Below are positions 35,351 through 43,441 of a stretch of 64,000 bases of DNA, in pieces. The stretch comes from Methanosarcina barkeri MS. Lineage in GTDB: Archaea; Halobacteriota; Methanosarcinia; Methanosarcinales; Methanosarcinaceae. The stretch's first letter is position 1; every line of letters starts with the position of its first letter. The position numbers and the translations under genes are program-made. The notes below the pieces were generated by a model, which ran no database searches, was not told where the DNA came from, and saw only the letters and a program-made list of their open reading frames with translations. The stretch spans positions 1,599,168-1,663,167 of the forward strand of contig NZ_CP009528.1 of assembly GCF_000970025.1 (NCBI RefSeq), in the 5' to 3' direction.

Positions 35351-36579
35351 TACGAAAAACAATGATAAGATCAATAGCAACTTCGATACTGTGTATATTT
35401 CTTATAATTCCAGTTGCGGGTGATACTACTGTAAGGCCAACTGTTCAAGTAACCTGCCAATCCGATCCTCTTTCCCTTTTTCCAGAAGATAACGGAACTG
35501 TCACCGTATCCCTTAAGAATATGGCAACTGGAGATGTTTACGTACAGGAGGATAGTAAAACCTTTGATATGAATGCCTATATTGTTAGTGCATCACTTAT
35601 AGGAACCAATGACATAGAAGTAATGGATAAAGGTTATTCAAACATAGGCTTGATAGGACCTGGAGATACGCTAAATTTAACTTTTAACATTAAAGTCAAA
35701 AAAGAAGCATCCAGTGGCACACACTTCCTGAACTTTGAGTTAATAGGGGGAAGTGATATGTACGATTTAAATTATAAAATTCCAATAAAAATTGATGACA
35801 GGAATGCACAACTTGTTTTTTCGAATCTTCCTTCAAGTATGATAAATGAAATTTCGACTGTTACGGTAGATGTAATAAATCCACGTTCTAGCGATATTAA
35901 AGATGTCATTTTAAGCCCTTCATGTGAAGATGTTCTTATTTATCCGTCCAATATTTTTGTCGGAACTATTCCTGCAGGAAATAACTCAACCGTTGAATTC
36001 ACAGTAAATACGGTAAAGTCAAGCCCAGGAAATAAAAAAATAAAATGTTTGATATCCTATTTTAACGGAGATAATCATCATACGAGTGAAACAACAAGTA
36101 CAAACCTAGACGTGATCTCGAAACCAACACTGACTTTAACAAACATCGAAGTAAATAATCTGGGAAGTAAATACACAGTTAGTGGAGAAATCAACAATAT
36201 TGGGTTAACTGATATGAAAAACGTCATGGTTTCCTTAATTGATTCAAAAGGAATCAACTCCACAAAACCCTACCCAAGTTACTTTATAGGCAGTCTTGAG
36301 AAGGATGATTTCAGTAGCTTTGAGTTATCAGCATTTGTATCTCCCGGAACTCCAGAGATCCCTTTATTAATTGAATTTAGAGGTACTGACAATGCTTATA
36401 CATCAATTACAAAATCTGTATATTTAGATTCAAAAGAATCATCGTTTCAAACTGACAAAAAGGCATCATCTCCTCTCCTTATAGCCATTATTATAATTAT
36501 GTGTATTGCGGTTTTCGGAATTATCGGATATTCCTGGAAAAAGCAAAAGAAGATGAACAAAGGGGAAGGCGAGAGTTGA
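35347..36579 (+). CDS. Exported, C-terminally anchored protein of COG1361-like type
   Basis: About 410 residues: an N-terminal signal peptide (SIATSILCIFLIIPVAGD), an extracellular region of several immunoglobulin-like beta domains with archaeal surface-protein character, and a C-terminal transmembrane helix (SPLLIAIIIIMCIAVFGIIG) with a basic KKQKK tail. The start is the TTG whose last bases overlap the TGA of the upstream gene, with GGAGG six bases before it; the frame is open further upstream but that overlaps the Yip1 gene. Its place between Yip1 and an ABC exporter suggests an adaptor-like partner of the transporter, in the position a MacA protein takes in bacteria. Confidence 0.85.
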   Translation: MIRKTMIRSIATSILCIFLIIPVAGDTTVRPTVQVTCQSDPLSLFPEDNGTVTVSLKNMATGDVYVQEDSKTFDMNAYIVSASLIGTNDIEVMDKGYSNIGLIGPGDTLNLTFNIKVKKEASSGTHFLNFELIGGSDMYDLNYKIPIKIDDRNAQLVFSNLPSSMINEISTVTVDVINPRSSDIKDVILSPSCEDVLIYPSNIFVGTIPAGNNSTVEFTVNTVKSSPGNKKIKCLISYFNGDNHHTSETTSTNLDVISKPTLTLTNIEVNNLGSKYTVSGEINNIGLTDMKNVMVSLIDSKGINSTKPYPSYFIGSLEKDDFSSFELSAFVSPGTPEIPLLIEFRGTDNAYTSITKSVYLDSKESSFQTDKKASSPLLIAIIIIMCIAVFGIIGYSWKKQKKMNKGEGES

Positions 36580-36585
36580 GTTTTT

Positions 36586-37272
36586 ATGGCTGATCAAGTT
36601 GTAGAATTGCAGGAAATCGCAAAAACATATGCTCTCGGCCCAAATTATATTCATGCACTTAAAGGCGTGAATCTTTCGATTAAAAAAGGAGATTTCCTCA
36701 CGATTATGGGTGCGTCTGGCTCAGGAAAATCTACTCTTCTTAATCTCATAGGGTGCCTTGATACTCCAACAAAAGGGATTATAAAAATAAATAATATTGA
36801 TATCTCAAAACTTGATGATGAACAATTGACAGCTATTCGTAGAAGTAACATTGGATTTATTTTTCAACAATTCAATTTAATCCCGACTCTTACAGCATTG
36901 GAAAATATTGAATTACCGATGGTATTTAGTAAAGTTTCGGAAGTAACGCGACAAAAAAAAGCATTATCGTTGTTAGAAAAGGTAAATCTTGATTCAAAGT
37001 ATGCAACTCATAAACCTTACGAGCTTTCAGGCGGACAACAACAAAGAGTAGCAATAGCCAGGGCTCTTGCTAATTCTCCGTCTCTACTTCTTGCAGATGA
37101 ACCAACAGGCAATCTAGATACAAAAACGGGAAGAGAAATCATGGAATTACTAAGGTTTCTTAATCTCAATGGAACAACATTGGTTGTAGTAACACATGAT
37201 CCAACACTTATGCATTATTCAAATAGAAACGTAAAACTCATTGATGGTGAAATATCCAATGAAAATAGTTAA
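36586..37272 (+). CDS. MacB/LolD-type ABC transporter ATPase
   Basis: 228 residues, a complete ABC ATPase: Walker A GASGSGKSTLLNLIG, Q-loop FIFQQFNLIPTLTALENIEL, signature LSGGQQQRVAIARAL, Walker B LLLADEPTGNLD and H-loop VVVTHDP. This set is diagnostic of the LolD/MacB/FtsE group, which powers mechanotransmission-type exporters. It overlaps the permease gene by 14 bp. Confidence 0.96.
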   Translation: MADQVVELQEIAKTYALGPNYIHALKGVNLSIKKGDFLTIMGASGSGKSTLLNLIGCLDTPTKGIIKINNIDISKLDDEQLTAIRRSNIGFIFQQFNLIPTLTALENIELPMVFSKVSEVTRQKKALSLLEKVNLDSKYATHKPYELSGGQQQRVAIARALANSPSLLLADEPTGNLDTKTGREIMELLRFLNLNGTTLVVVTHDPTLMHYSNRNVKLIDGEISNENS

Positions 37273-38419
37273 GCAGCCTGGCAATATTTATATTCAACTT
37301 GCAAAAAGGAATTTGGAGAGAAGAGTTGTACGTACTATTCTTGCAGCAATCGGAATAATTATCGGGGTCTTTGCGATATCATCGATGGGAATTCTTGGAA
37401 ATTGTCTGAAAGTTTCTGTTTCTAATTCCTTTGAAGACTATAATAATGAGATAGTAGTCTATCCGGCAGGTGGAGAAACATCTATCACCGAAAACCAGGT
37501 AAAACAACTAGATAAAATTAGTGGGATTGAAAGTGTCTTGCCTATCTATTCCTCAGGTACTAAAATAGAATACAAAGACAAATCAATGTATGGTGCTGTA
37601 TATGGAGTTGGAAATGAAGATTTGACTACTCTGGCTGAGATAGATAATGGAAAAATGCTCAAAAGTAGCTCCACAGGTTGTGTAATAGGGCAGGAACTTG
37701 CAAACTTTCTGGATATAAAAGTGGGTGGGAAAGTAACATTAGAAGATACAAAGTTGAAAGTAACTGGTATTCTCAAAAAGCGAGGTATGAGTCCTGACGT
37801 TAGTGTGGATAATTCAATTTTTGTTAACCCCGAAGTTTACAACAAAATATTTACTGACAACAATAATGAATATGATTTTGTGATAGTTAAAGCTAAAAAT
37901 GTTGATGATGTAGACAGCGTGGAAAATTCAGTTAAAAAAATGCTCAATAAGAAAGATGACAAGGTTTTTTTGTCTTCAGTAAAAAATATGTTAAGTGGTG
38001 TTGAAGACGCTTTGAGATATGTTTCTCTATTTTTGATGGGAATTGGTTCTATTTCTCTAGTTGTTGCCAGTGTAAGTATTCTAAATATAATGTTAATGTC
38101 AGTTACAGAAAGGACAAAAGAAATAGGTATAATGAAAGCTGTCGGAGCATCTAAGAAGGATATAATGAAAATGTTTGTTTTAGAGTCTCTTATTCTTGGA
38201 ATAATAGCCAGCTTCATTGGGGGAATATTAAGCTTAGGTGTAGTATTTGTTATAACAGATTTAATATTAAAAGATGTATCTTCGTTGTTTGATCGAGGTG
38301 TCTTTTTGTATATAGTTGGAAGCATTGGATTTGGAATCATTACCAGTCTTACCGGTGGAGTTTACCCGGCATTGAAAGCCTCAAAAATGAAACCTATAGA
38401 TTCACTTAAATATCAATGA
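37259..38419 (+). CDS. MacB/FtsX-type ABC transporter permease
   Basis: About 386 residues with the classic layout of one N-terminal membrane helix (TILAAIGIIIGVFAISSMG), a large extracellular MacB_PCD domain, and three C-terminal helices with the FtsX signature (ERTKEIGIMKAVGASKKDIM). The start is the ATG inside the end of the ATPase gene, preceded by GGTGA; an in-frame ATG 15 bp earlier lacks support. With the ATPase and surface protein it forms an export or signalling complex; the substrate is unknown. Confidence 0.94.
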   Translation: MKIVKQPGNIYIQLAKRNLERRVVRTILAAIGIIIGVFAISSMGILGNCLKVSVSNSFEDYNNEIVVYPAGGETSITENQVKQLDKISGIESVLPIYSSGTKIEYKDKSMYGAVYGVGNEDLTTLAEIDNGKMLKSSSTGCVIGQELANFLDIKVGGKVTLEDTKLKVTGILKKRGMSPDVSVDNSIFVNPEVYNKIFTDNNNEYDFVIVKAKNVDDVDSVENSVKKMLNKKDDKVFLSSVKNMLSGVEDALRYVSLFLMGIGSISLVVASVSILNIMLMSVTERTKEIGIMKAVGASKKDIMKMFVLESLILGIIASFIGGILSLGVVFVITDLILKDVSSLFDRGVFLYIVGSIGFGIITSLTGGVYPALKASKMKPIDSLKYQ

Positions 38420-38448
38420 TTTTAGGACTTACACAGTTGAGAAACAAA

Positions 38449-38735
38449 ATCAATTACAGTAAAAAATCAATTACAGTAAAAAAGCAATTACAGTAAAAAA
38501 GCAATTACAGTAAAAAATCAATTACAGTAAAAAATCAATTACAGTAAAAAATCAATTACAGTAAAAAATCAATTACAATAAAAATCAATTACAGTAAAAA
38601 ATCAATTACAATAAAAAATCAATTACAGTAAAAAATCAATTACAGTAAAAAATCAATTACAGTAAAAAATCAATTACAGTAAAAAATCAATTACAGTAAA
38701 AAATCAATTACAATAAAAAATCAATTACAGTAAAG
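38449..38735. repeat. Seventeen 17-bp tandem repeats
   Basis: AATCAATTACAGTAAAA is repeated about 17 times, with variants carrying AGCAATTACAG or ATTACAATA. There are no spacers, so it is a minisatellite and not a CRISPR array. Confidence 0.95.
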
Positions 38736-38742
38736 ACCGTAG

Positions 38743-38822
38743 TGTCGAGTCAATCATCAAAGATTCACTGATCCCAAATAATTGCAATCGATTTTATACG
38801 GCATTTTGTGTTTGACTCGACA
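38743..38822. repeat. MITE family 2 (80 bp), copy 2
   Basis: Ends TGTCGAGTCAA and TTGACTCGACA are perfect inverted repeats, flanked by GTAG on both sides (38739-38742 and 38823-38826). About six differences from copy 1 in 80 bp. Confidence 0.88.
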
Positions 38823-38910
38823 GTAGATAAAAGTCACGTTTTAAACAGTAAACGGTCTGATGCTGTTGATTTTTCAGTTCAACTGCGTAAATCCTAACCC
38901 TTTTTAGAAA

Positions 38911-39003
38911 TGGGTTACCTTAAATGGGTTACCTTAATACAGATGAGTTACCTTAATACAGATGAGTTACCTTAATACAGATGAGTTACCTTAATACAGA
39001 TGA
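38911..39003. repeat. 19-bp tandem repeat over the end of the small ORF
   Basis: GAGTTACCTTAATACAGAT is repeated four times, with shorter variants of GGGTTACCTTAA before it. The stop codon of the 42-residue ORF lies inside the array. Confidence 0.85.
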
Positions 39004-39100
39004 TTATCCCTAAGAGACTTACTGCCATTGCAATAGCAATTATGAAAATTATCAAAGCGAAATTATTCTTCTCAAGCATATCATTGTTCTTATACTCCAT
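38972..39100 (-). CDS. Possible 42-residue single-helix membrane protein
   Basis: ATG at 39100 opens a 42-codon frame, MEYKNNDMLEKNNF followed by a strong hydrophobic helix (ALIIFIIAIAMAVSLLGIII) and a short CIKVTHLY tail. Charge and helix placement are those of a small membrane protein. Its last codons and stop lie in the second unit of a tandem repeat (ATCTGTATTAAGGTAACTC on its strand). No clear ribosome site was seen, so expression is uncertain. Confidence 0.5.
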   Translation of the reverse strand: MEYKNNDMLEKNNFALIIFIIAIAMAVSLLGIIICIKVTHLY

Positions 39101-39272
39101 ATTATTGTATATGTGATTACTACTTAAAAACTTTACAATTTTCATGTAATTGACATACAGAAACGTCGTGAATTAGCCTTTAATTTATTTTTGAAGATTG
39201 CAAAATTTATTTAGAAAATTTTTTCATTTTTGCTTATACTATAATGCGCTTAATTTTTTTTATTTTTTAGGC

Positions 39273-39390
39273 AGCTTAGATGTCTGCTTAGCTTAAGTGC
39301 CTGTTTAGCTTAAGTGCCTGTTTAGCTTAAGTGCCTGTTTAGCTTAAGTGCCTGTTTAGCTTAAATGTCTGCTAGCTTAAGATCCTGCTT
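39273..39390. repeat. Seven 17-bp tandem repeats overlapping the aminotransferase stop
   Basis: AGCTTAAGTGCCTGTTT is repeated four times, with variant outer units. The last variant AGCTTAAGATCCTGCTT carries the stop codon of the aminotransferase gene (TTA at 39377-39379). Confidence 0.93.
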
Positions 39391-40780
39391 TTTTCATAGC
39401 CTTCTGAAACTTCTCGATTCCAGAATCAAGTTCTTCATCTGTAATAACCAGCGGTGGAGAGAAACGAATTACCGAATCCCCGCAGGGGAGAAGCAGAATT
39501 CCTTCTTTAAAGGCTTCCCTTAGAATTCTGTCCCTTCGTATCGGGTCTATTGATTTATCAGGTTTTACAATCTCGACTCCAACCATCAGGCCGAGGCCGC
39601 GTACGTCCCCAATGCATGGAAAGTTTTCCTGAAGCTCCCTCAGGCGTTGCTTCATCTGGGAACCAAGCTCCTTTACTCGGTGCTCAATATTTTCCTTTTC
39701 CAGAAACTCAAGAGACGCAAAAGACGCGGCTGAAGCCAGAAGATTTCCTCCAAAGGTGTTTGAATGAACACCCTGTGGCCAGTCCATAAGCTCGCGATCT
39801 GCAAGTATTGCTCCCAGTGGAAGCCCTCCTCCAAGAGCTTTTGCAAAGCATGAGATTTCAGCTTTGACCCCAAAATTTTCCATTGCAAGGAAAGGTCCTG
39901 TCCTGAAGCAACCTGCCTGGACTTCATCCGCTACAAGTAGAACATCGTTATCAGTACAGATCCTCCTCACTTCTTTATGAAACTCAGGAGGGGGGACGAT
40001 ATACCCACCTTCTCCCTGGACCGGTTCCACGAAAACTGCGGCAGTATCCGTCGGGCTCAATTCCCGCCTGAAAATCAGGTTTTCAAGCTCTTTTGCGCAC
40101 TCGATCCCGCAGGAAGGATACTCGAGTTTAAAGGGGCAGCGGTAACAGTAGGCATAATGGGAATGAGCTGTGTGAAGCACAGGAAAATGTTCCTTTTGCC
40201 TGGCTTTTGAGCAGGTAAGAGAAAGGGAGCCCAGGGTCCGGCCGTGAAAGGAGTTATAAAATGAGATAAGGCCCTGACGTTTTGTTTTCCAGAAGGCAAG
40301 TTTGATTGCAGCTTCCACGGCTTCAGTCCCGCTGTTACAGTAAAATACTTTTGAATAGCCTGAAAGGTCTTCTAACTTTTTTGCAAGCTTTACAGGAGGT
40401 TCGGCAAAGAAATCTCCATATCCGCAGTGAGTCATTTTTTCAAGCTGAGATAAGATTGCAGCTTTAACCTCAGAATTGGAGTATCCTGCATTCATAACAG
40501 CAATTCCTGCAACCAGGTCAATGTATTCTCTTCCGTCAACATCCCTGATTACGGAACCCTTTGCGCTGTCCACAACCAGAGGATATGGACGAGCTGTACA
40601 GGCTGATGTTATTTTACAGTCCTGTTCGATTATCTCCCTGGCTTTCGGGCCAATGGTATTAAACGTTCCTGCCTCATGCTCAAAAAAATCAAAATACTGT
40701 CCCGCTTCCATTGCTTTATTTTTTCCCGGCTTTTCCACTCCCTGCACCGTTTCAAATTCTTCAGTTTTCTCCTGAGCCAA
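39377..40780 (-). CDS. Class III aminotransferase (GABA/ornithine-type)
   Basis: 467 residues, a PLP-dependent fold I enzyme. The PLP-binding lysine is in CFAKALGGGLPLGA, the cofactor aspartate in VLLVADEVQAG, and YCNSGTEAVEAAIKLAF binds the phosphate. An N-terminal extension of about 50 residues precedes the core. It contains an unusual CYRCPFKLEYPSCGIEC insert with four cysteines that could bind a metal. Together with the aldehyde dehydrogenase immediately upstream on the same strand it could degrade an omega-amino acid or diamine to the carboxylic acid; GABA to succinate is one option. The exact substrate is not decidable from sequence. Confidence 0.93.
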   Translation of the reverse strand: MAQEKTEEFETVQGVEKPGKNKAMEAGQYFDFFEHEAGTFNTIGPKAREIIEQDCKITSACTARPYPLVVDSAKGSVIRDVDGREYIDLVAGIAVMNAGYSNSEVKAAILSQLEKMTHCGYGDFFAEPPVKLAKKLEDLSGYSKVFYCNSGTEAVEAAIKLAFWKTKRQGLISFYNSFHGRTLGSLSLTCSKARQKEHFPVLHTAHSHYAYCYRCPFKLEYPSCGIECAKELENLIFRRELSPTDTAAVFVEPVQGEGGYIVPPPEFHKEVRRICTDNDVLLVADEVQAGCFRTGPFLAMENFGVKAEISCFAKALGGGLPLGAILADRELMDWPQGVHSNTFGGNLLASAASFASLEFLEKENIEHRVKELGSQMKQRLRELQENFPCIGDVRGLGLMVGVEIVKPDKSIDPIRRDRILREAFKEGILLLPCGDSVIRFSPPLVITDEELDSGIEKFQKAMKKAGS

Positions 40781-40832
40781 AATTTATTCCTCCCCAGTTT
40801 CTCCATGCTCTCGAAATTTACTCCTATGAATT

Positions 40833-42314
40833 TTATTCCGCTGAATCTATCTGAGCTTTTTGCAGCCTGCCGCTGTAGTCTATATACACAGCTTTTACCT
40901 CGGAAAACTCCTTGACAGCCTCGGTACCAGCTTCCCGAAAACCATTTCCTGTCCCTTTGACCCCTCCAAAGGGGAGATGGACTTCGGCTCCTATTGTAGG
41001 AGCATTAACATATGTGATTCCGGCTTCGATTTTTTCGATTGCCCTGAAAGCGTTTCCTATATTCTCAGTGTAGATTGCCGAAGAAAGCCCGTATCTGGTA
41101 CTATTCGCAAGTGTGATCGCCTCTTCAAGGTCTGAAACCGTAAAGACCCCGAGTACTGGCCCGAAAATCTCTTCCTGTGCAATTCGCATGTCTGGCCTGA
41201 CATCCGTAAATATTGTGGGCTCGAAGAAATAGCCAGGAAGCCCGAGATCAATTCTGTTTCCCCCGTAAAGAAGAGTTGCTCCTTCTTCTTTTCCTATTTT
41301 CACGTATTTTTCGATCTTCTCAAGCTGAGCTTTGTTGATTACAGGTCCTATATCCGTCTCAGGCAGGAGTCCTTCACCTATTCTAAGAGCTTTTGCTTTT
41401 GCAAGCAGCCTTTTTATGAATTCATCCTTTATCTTCTCATGCAGAATCAGCCTGCTCGTAGCAGTACAGCGCTGTCCTGTAGTCCCAAAAGCTCCCCACA
41501 GCACACCTTCAAGGGCCAGTTCAAGGTCGGCATCATCCATAACAATTACCGGGTTTTTGCCTCCGAGTTCCAAAGAGACTCTTTTCATGGTTTTTGAACA
41601 CTCTTCCATGATCCATTTTCCGGTATCAAGGCTGCCTGTAAAGGAGATAGCCTTTATGTGAGGGTGCCGGACTACAGCTTTCCCAACAGTTCCTCCGGGC
41701 CCTGTTACTAGATTTATCACTCCGGGAGGCAAGCCTGCTTCACTAAGCACCTCTATCAGCTTGAAGGCAAGCAGAGGCGTGTCACTTGCGGGCTTAAAAA
41801 CAATCGCGTTTCCAGCTACAAGGGCTGGCATAATCTTCCACGCGGGAATAGCAATCGGAAAGTTCCAGGGAGTTATTAAGCCAACTACCCCTATCGGCCT
41901 GAGTACGGTCATGCAGAACTTTTCCTTGAGTTCGGAAGTCGTTGTCTCCCCAAGCATCCGCCTTCCTTCCCCGGCGGCATAATTTGTGATATCAATGGCT
42001 TCCTGTACATCTCCCCTTGTCTCAGGCAGCACCTTTCCCATCTCTTCTGTCATAAGGACGGCAAGTTCTTTCTTCCTTTCCTGTAAAATCCGGGCTGCCC
42101 TGAAGAGTACTTCAGCTCTTTTTGCAGCCGGGACCTCGTTCCAGAGCCTGAATCCTGCTTCAGCAGCCTCAACTGCCCTGTCCACGTCCTCAGGTCCAGC
42201 GACCTGTATTGTTGCCAGGCTTTCTAGAGTAGCCGGATTTAGATCTTCAAAAGTCTCTCCGGTTGAAGAGGCCTTAAATTCTCCCCCTATAAACAGCTTG
42301 TAATCCTGAACCAT
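40833..42314 (-). CDS. NAD(P)-dependent aldehyde dehydrogenase
   Basis: 493 residues with the full ALDH signature set: the proton-relay asparagine in TPWNFPIAIP, glycine motif FTGSLDTG, catalytic glutamate in LELGGKNPV and nucleophile cysteine in GQRCTATSRL. Cytosolic and of normal length. It lies 52 bp upstream of the class III aminotransferase gene and is probably co-transcribed; the two would convert an amine to a semialdehyde and then to an acid. Closest in style to succinate-semialdehyde or related omega-semialdehyde dehydrogenases. Confidence 0.95.
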   Translation of the reverse strand: MVQDYKLFIGGEFKASSTGETFEDLNPATLESLATIQVAGPEDVDRAVEAAEAGFRLWNEVPAAKRAEVLFRAARILQERKKELAVLMTEEMGKVLPETRGDVQEAIDITNYAAGEGRRMLGETTTSELKEKFCMTVLRPIGVVGLITPWNFPIAIPAWKIMPALVAGNAIVFKPASDTPLLAFKLIEVLSEAGLPPGVINLVTGPGGTVGKAVVRHPHIKAISFTGSLDTGKWIMEECSKTMKRVSLELGGKNPVIVMDDADLELALEGVLWGAFGTTGQRCTATSRLILHEKIKDEFIKRLLAKAKALRIGEGLLPETDIGPVINKAQLEKIEKYVKIGKEEGATLLYGGNRIDLGLPGYFFEPTIFTDVRPDMRIAQEEIFGPVLGVFTVSDLEEAITLANSTRYGLSSAIYTENIGNAFRAIEKIEAGITYVNAPTIGAEVHLPFGGVKGTGNGFREAGTEAVKEFSEVKAVYIDYSGRLQKAQIDSAE

Positions 42315-42542
42315 AAGATCCCCATAAAGGCATGAATATACAAGGAAATAAATATATTCCAGAAATCTTTTGTTACAGAAGGCTTTTTCTGACCTGCTGA
42401 AGAATCCTGCTTCTTATTAAGCAAGTCAAGACTAAATAAAAATATAAGTTGAGAAATATAGTTGCATAGTGTTAAATACAGTTAAAAGAAGCTAAATAAA
42501 ATGTGGTGTGTTATATATTATGCTCTTTAAAAGCCTGCAATG

Positions 42543-42610
42543 AAAAATCCAAAAACCGACAAAATCCAAAAACCGACAAAATCCAAAACCGACAAAATCC
42601 AAAAATCGAC
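42543..42610. repeat. 18-bp tandem repeat
   Basis: AAATCCAAAAACCGACA is repeated four times with small changes, in the otherwise featureless 379 bp between the aldehyde dehydrogenase start and the response-regulator stop. Confidence 0.85.
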
Positions 42611-42693
42611 TTAGCAACAGCTATTGACAGATATAAACATTTTGAATATGGTTGAGAACTAACGCAGGGTTCAAAGCTCTTACTCTATTCTTT

Positions 42694-43077
42694 TTAGTAG
42701 CTTGTATTACTACTGACAGCCTGCCAGATTCTCTTTGACAGCTCGGAATACTGAGCTTTTGGGTCCCCTATTTTCTGAATAAAGGAATCTGCACCATTCT
42801 CAATTGCCTGGTGCATAAGTTCGTCTTTACTCACACCTGTGAACAGGATAAAGGGAGTGTCAATCCTTTTGTCACGGATAGTTTTCAAAAACGTGATGCC
42901 ATCCATTAAAGGCATATCATAGTCTGAGACTACCACGTCATAGGAGTTTTTCTCCAGCCTCTGAAGGGCTTCCCTTGCAGAGTTTACAGTATCCGAAGTT
43001 ATATCATGAAAGACTTCTAAGAAAGTCTTTGATAGCTCCAAAAACAAAGGGTCATCATCTACAAGCAGTATTTTCAC
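42694..43077 (-). CDS. Single-domain response regulator
   Basis: 127 residues forming only a receiver domain. The acidic pocket is ILLVDDDPL, the phosphorylated Asp52 is in VVSDYDMPLMDG, the conserved Thr/Ser in FILFTGVSKD, and a lysine lies in SFIQKIGDP. There is no output domain, so it signals by protein contact, as CheY and many Methanosarcina orphan receivers do. No kinase is adjacent; the partner is unknown. Confidence 0.93.
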   Translation of the reverse strand: MKILLVDDDPLFLELSKTFLEVFHDITSDTVNSAREALQRLEKNSYDVVVSDYDMPLMDGITFLKTIRDKRIDTPFILFTGVSKDELMHQAIENGADSFIQKIGDPKAQYSELSKRIWQAVSSNTSY

Positions 43078-43441
43078 GGGATCTTCTCCTGAGGTTATTA
43101 TCTTGTAACCTTCTTGTGGATCATCTCACCACTTACCATCTCCTATGTACCAAAATGTCACCCACAACTACCAATAATTACTATTAGTATAAATGTCTTA
43201 ATTAATATAAAAAGTTATCTTCTTTACTTCATAACTAAGAATTTATGTCATTCGGTCTGGCCTGAAACATTCTTGAAGGAAAAATACAGGTATAAAAAGA
43301 AATAGAAAAGTATTTCTCAACAATGTAACGAATAAAAACAAAAATGGAGAATAAACAACAGAAAATAATAAAAATAGACAATAAAGAATAATAATAATAA
43401 TAGACAATAGAGAATAATAAAAATAAACGAATAAAAGGGAG
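43078..43441. other. Intergenic, low-complexity AT repeat near the gatE end
   Basis: The last ~110 bp before the gatE stop consist of imperfect copies of GACAATA(A/G)AGAATAATAA. No gene is recognised. Confidence 0.55.

Larger units (their letters stand above)
38423..38896. mobile_element. Non-autonomous element with the ends of the 1139-bp IS
   Basis: Starts TAGGACTTACACAGTTGA and ends TCAACTGCGTAAATCCTA, matching the terminal repeats of the window's two full IS copies. Instead of a transposase the interior holds 17 tandem 17-bp repeats and a nested 80-bp family 2 element. No target duplication is evident. Confidence 0.75.

Noticed and set aside
38449-38735. Regular repeat array that could suggest CRISPR
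   Set aside because: Units of 17 bp follow one another without unique spacers, and no cas genes are present; it is a minisatellite.
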